In this document: positions 61,702-64,000 of the stretch, piece by piece
Numbering within the stretch: the first letter of the stretch is position 1
How the letters are laid out: each line of letters starts with the position of its first letter
NCBI RefSeq assembly: GCF_900637205.1
Contig: NZ_LR134355.1
Location: 5,394,001 to 5,458,000 of the forward strand
Direction: 5' to 3'
Source of the DNA: Mycolicibacterium chitae
GTDB taxonomy: Bacteria > Actinomycetota > Actinomycetes > Mycobacteriales > Mycobacteriaceae
DNA: 64,000 nucleotides
The notes under the pieces: generated by a model
Database searches by the model: none
Seen by the model: only the letters and a program-made list of their open reading frames with translations
What the model was told of the DNA's origin: nothing
Program-made: the position numbers and the translations under genes

Positions 61702-62688
61702 TCAACCGCCTTTTTGGTCCATCAACTCGACAATGCGCTGCAGATCCTCCACCGACCCGAACTCGACGACGATCTTGCCCTTTCGTTTGCCGAGGCTGAC
61801 CGTGACACGGGTATCGAAGGTCCCCGACAGCCGCTCAGCAACGTCTTGGAGTCCCGGCATCTGGATCGGCTTGCGCCGGGCGGGGGTGGTGGAGGTGCCG
61901 TCGGCCCGATTGGCCAGGGTCACCGCCTCCTCGGTCGCCCGGACCGACAGCCCCTCGGCGACGATGCGCGCCGCCAACTCCTCCTGCGCCTCGGCGCCCG
62001 CCTCGAGCGAGAGCAGCGCGCGGGCGTGACCGGCCGACAGCACGCCGGCGGCCACGCGGCGTTGCACGGCGATCGGCAGCCGCAGCAGTCGGATCATGTT
62101 GGTGATCAACGGCCTCGAGCGGCCGATCCGGGAGGCGAGTTCATCGTGGGTGACCCCGAACTCGTCGAGCAGCTGCTGGTAGGCCGCCGCCTCTTCCAGG
62201 GGGTTCAGCTGGACCCGGTGGATGTTCTCCAGCAGGGCATCCCGGAGCAGGTTGTCGTCGGCGGTCTCGCGGACGATCGCCGGGATGGTCGCCAGGCCGG
62301 CCTCTTGGGAGGCCCGCCAGCGCCGCTCCCCCATCACCAGCTGATAGCGCACCGGTTCACGTGAAACCTCGCGGACGACGATCGGCTGCATCAGGCCGAA
62401 CTCGCGGATCGAGTGCACGAGTTCCGCGAGCGCTTCCTCGTCGAACACCTGGCGCGGCTGGCGTGGGTTCGGCTCGATGGTGGCCGGGTCGATCTCCCGG
62501 TACGTCGCCCCCATATCGCCCTCGGGTGCGGGGGCCGCCGCGGCCGGCGTGCCGCCGCCCATCAGGACGTCGGCGGCGGCCGAACCGATCTTCGGCGCGG
62601 TCGCGTCCCCGTCGGCCGGTCCGGTCGGAATCAGCGAGGCCAGCCCGCGGCCCAGGCCACCCTTACGTTTCGATGGTGCGTTCGTCAT
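61702..62688 (-). CDS. parB: chromosome partitioning protein ParB
   Basis: ParB/Spo0J of 328 aa: binds parS, spreads as a CTP clamp and loads SMC. N-terminal CTP-binding region (NPRQPRQVFDEEALAELVHS and GERRWRASQEAGL), HTH (THDELASRIGRSRPLITNMI), and C-terminal dimerisation domain. The ATG overlaps the parA stop (ATGA, 62685-62688). It has a Lys-rich N-terminus (SKRKGGLGRGLASLIP) typical of ParB. Confidence 0.97.
   Translation of the reverse strand: MTNAPSKRKGGLGRGLASLIPTGPADGDATAPKIGSAAADVLMGGGTPAAAAPAPEGDMGATYREIDPATIEPNPRQPRQVFDEEALAELVHSIREFGLMQPIVVREVSREPVRYQLVMGERRWRASQEAGLATIPAIVRETADDNLLRDALLENIHRVQLNPLEEAAAYQQLLDEFGVTHDELASRIGRSRPLITNMIRLLRLPIAVQRRVAAGVLSAGHARALLSLEAGAEAQEELAARIVAEGLSVRATEEAVTLANRADGTSTTPARRKPIQMPGLQDVAERLSGTFDTRVTVSLGKRKGKIVVEFGSVEDLQRIVELMDQKGG
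62353..62368. promoter_or_regulatory. parS-like site within parB
   Basis: CGGTTCACGTGAAACC keeps TTCACGTGAA and matches 13 of 16 parS positions; it is symmetric over its central 14 bases except for one pair. Confidence 0.5.
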
Positions 62689-63656
62689 GACTGTCCCTTC
62701 CCGGTGGGCGCGGCGCCCCGTTCGGCGATCTCGCGGCTGGCGTCCAGATAACTCATCGCACCCCGTGACCCGGGGTCGTAGTCGATGATCGTCATGCTGT
62801 AGCCGGGTGCCTCGGAGACCTTGACGCTGCGCGGGATCACCGTCCGCAGCACCTTCTCGCCGAAGTAGCGGCGGACCTCCTCGGCCACCTGATCGGCCAG
62901 CTTGGTGCGGCCGTCATACATGGTCAGCAGAACCGTCGTCACGTTCAGCGCCGGGTTGAGATGCGCGCGGACCATCTCGATGTTGTTCATCAACTGCGAG
63001 ACACCCTCGAGCGCGTAGTACTCGCACTGGATCGGGATCAGCACCTCGGGCGCGGCGACGAGGGCGTTGATCGTCAGCAGACCCAGCGATGGCGGGCAGT
63101 CGATGAAGACGTAGTCGAAGTCGTACTGGTCCAGATCGGCCAGCGCGGAACGCAGCCGGTTCTCGCGGGCGACCATGCTGACCAACTCGATCTCCGCGCC
63201 GGCCAGGTCGATGGTGGCCGGGACGCAGTACAGCAACTCGCTGTGCGGGCTCCGGCGCAGCGCCTCGCGCAGGGGGATCTCCCCGATCAACACCTCGTAG
63301 GACGACGGGGTGCCCGACTCGCGGCGCTCGATGCCCAGCGCGGTGCTGGCGTTGCCCTGCGGGTCGAGATCGATGACCAAGGTCTTCAAGCCCTGGACCG
63401 CCATCGCGGCCGCGAGGTTCACCGCGGTCGTGGTCTTGCCGACCCCACCCTTCTGGTTCGCCACGGTGAAGACGCGACGACGGGGCGGGCGCGGCAAGCG
63501 CTGATTGGTGTGCAGCACCTGGGTCGCGCGTTGCGCCGCGGCCCCGATCGGTGTGTCGTACTCGCTGCTGGACTCCCCCGGTCCGCTCCATGTTTCACGT
63601 GAAACATCGGTGCGCTGTGGCCGCGGCCGGTTCATCCGTCGTTGTTCCGACGTCAT
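62685..63656 (-). CDS. parA: chromosome partitioning ATPase ParA
   Basis: ParA/Soj ATPase of 323 aa. Deviant Walker A KGGVGKTTT (Lys of the KGG form), DLDPQGNASTALG, Walker B-like VFIDCPPSLGLL, and LTMYDGRTKLADQVAEEVR. ATG 63656 has AGGAGAG upstream and overlaps the rsmG stop (ATGA 63653-63656). The start of the coding sequence contains a perfect parS site (codons for VSRET). With ParB it moves the origin region to the cell pole. Confidence 0.97.
   Translation of the reverse strand: MTSEQRRMNRPRPQRTDVSRETWSGPGESSSEYDTPIGAAAQRATQVLHTNQRLPRPPRRRVFTVANQKGGVGKTTTAVNLAAAMAVQGLKTLVIDLDPQGNASTALGIERRESGTPSSYEVLIGEIPLREALRRSPHSELLYCVPATIDLAGAEIELVSMVARENRLRSALADLDQYDFDYVFIDCPPSLGLLTINALVAAPEVLIPIQCEYYALEGVSQLMNNIEMVRAHLNPALNVTTVLLTMYDGRTKLADQVAEEVRRYFGEKVLRTVIPRSVKVSEAPGYSMTIIDYDPGSRGAMSYLDASREIAERGAAPTGKGQS
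63591..63606. promoter_or_regulatory. parS site (perfect)
   Basis: TGTTTCACGTGAAACA is a perfect match to the bacterial parS consensus, a full 16-bp palindrome inside parA. It should nucleate ParB. Confidence 0.95.
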
Positions 63657-64000
63657 CGTGCTCTCCTGGTTGGCGGACGCGTTCGCCGTCCTGACTTCGG
63701 CTCCGACCGGCGGGCGGCGACGACGGTCGCCGGCGGATCCAAATAGCTCACGCCACATTTCATCACCCTCACATCGTCGGCGCCCAACGATGTCATCACA
63801 CGCCGATGCTCGGCGACTTCGCTTTCGGCGCGCTCCCCCTTCAGCGCCAGCATCGTGCCCCCGACCCGCAAGAGCGGCAGACTCCACTTGCTCAACTTGT
63901 CCAGCGCTGCGACCGCCCGGGAGGTGACGATGTCGGCCCGGCCGTGCTCGGCGACGACGGACTTCTCCTCCGCGCGGCCGCGCACCACCGTGACGTTCTC
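63653..64000 (-). CDS. rsmG: 16S rRNA m7G527 methyltransferase RsmG (GidB), C-terminal part
   Basis: Partial at the window edge: 115 C-terminal codons. Seen: ADIVTSRAVAALDKLSKWSLPLL and GGTMLALKGERAESE, RsmG signatures after the SAM-binding core, which lies outside. The basic tail (RRTRPPTRRAR) overlaps parA by 4 bases. The jag-yidC-rnpA-rpmH-oriC region should follow to the right. Confidence 0.93.
   Translation of the reverse strand, partial: ENVTVVRGRAEEKSVVAEHGRADIVTSRAVAALDKLSKWSLPLLRVGGTMLALKGERAESEVAEHRRVMTSLGADDVRVMKCGVSYLDPPATVVAARRSEPKSGRRTRPPTRRAR

Overview
The window is high-GC actinobacterial DNA. The gene order identifies it as a rapidly growing mycobacterium (Mycolicibacterium type), from the side of the chromosome just before oriC. 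From about 16 kb to the right end it runs dnaB, rplI, rpsR, ssb, rpsF, a membrane glycosyltransferase-like gene, ponA1, ino1, leuS, then pcnA, a Nudix gene, a secreted DUF6049-type protein, murJ, sigM, trxB, trxA, cwlM, parB, parA and the end of rsmG (gidB). In M. tuberculosis the dnaB-leuS block and the pcnA-gidB block lie on opposite sides of oriC. Here they are joined, as I recall for M. smegmatis and other fast growers. A MspA-family pair and a glucosylglycerate-hydrolase-type gene also fit a fast grower. No tRNA, rRNA or CRISPR was seen.

The left 9.5 kb is accessory metabolism. A tightly packed catabolic operon encodes cytochrome P450, its 3Cys ferredoxin, an FAH-family hydrolase, a cyclase-family hydrolase, an acyl-CoA ligase and a secreted lipase-fold protein that has lost its catalytic Ser and His. 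It is followed by two NmrA-like paralogues, a SnoaL-like protein and a divergent TetR regulator with a clear operator.

From 9.5 to 16 kb lies a graveyard next to dnaB. It holds a frameshifted C-terminal relic of an intein-type homing endonuclease. Next is a head-to-head TetR/SDR pair whose N-termini are both deleted and which each carry two in-frame stops. Then come a free-standing LAGLIDADG protein derived from an intein that has lost its splicing residues, an aldo/keto reductase broken by a frameshift and by a complete IS21-family element (istA/istB), and the remnant of a second aldo/keto reductase. dnaB itself is intact but carries a class-3-type mini-intein exactly in the Walker A loop.

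The rest is mostly conserved housekeeping: replication (dnaB, ssb), ribosomal proteins, peptidoglycan synthesis and its control (ponA1, murJ fused to a pseudokinase, non-catalytic cwlM), redox (trxB/trxA), tRNA charging and CCA addition (leuS, pcnA), inositol synthesis (ino1), polar amino-acid uptake (a fused binding protein/permease plus ATPase) and chromosome segregation (parA/parB with parS). Features that stand out are DnaA-box-like motifs upstream of dnaB, an anti-SigM gene that appears to lack its cytosolic sigma-binding half, a seven-loop Asp-rich Ca-binding-type protein, and a dispersed 65-bp intergenic repeat.
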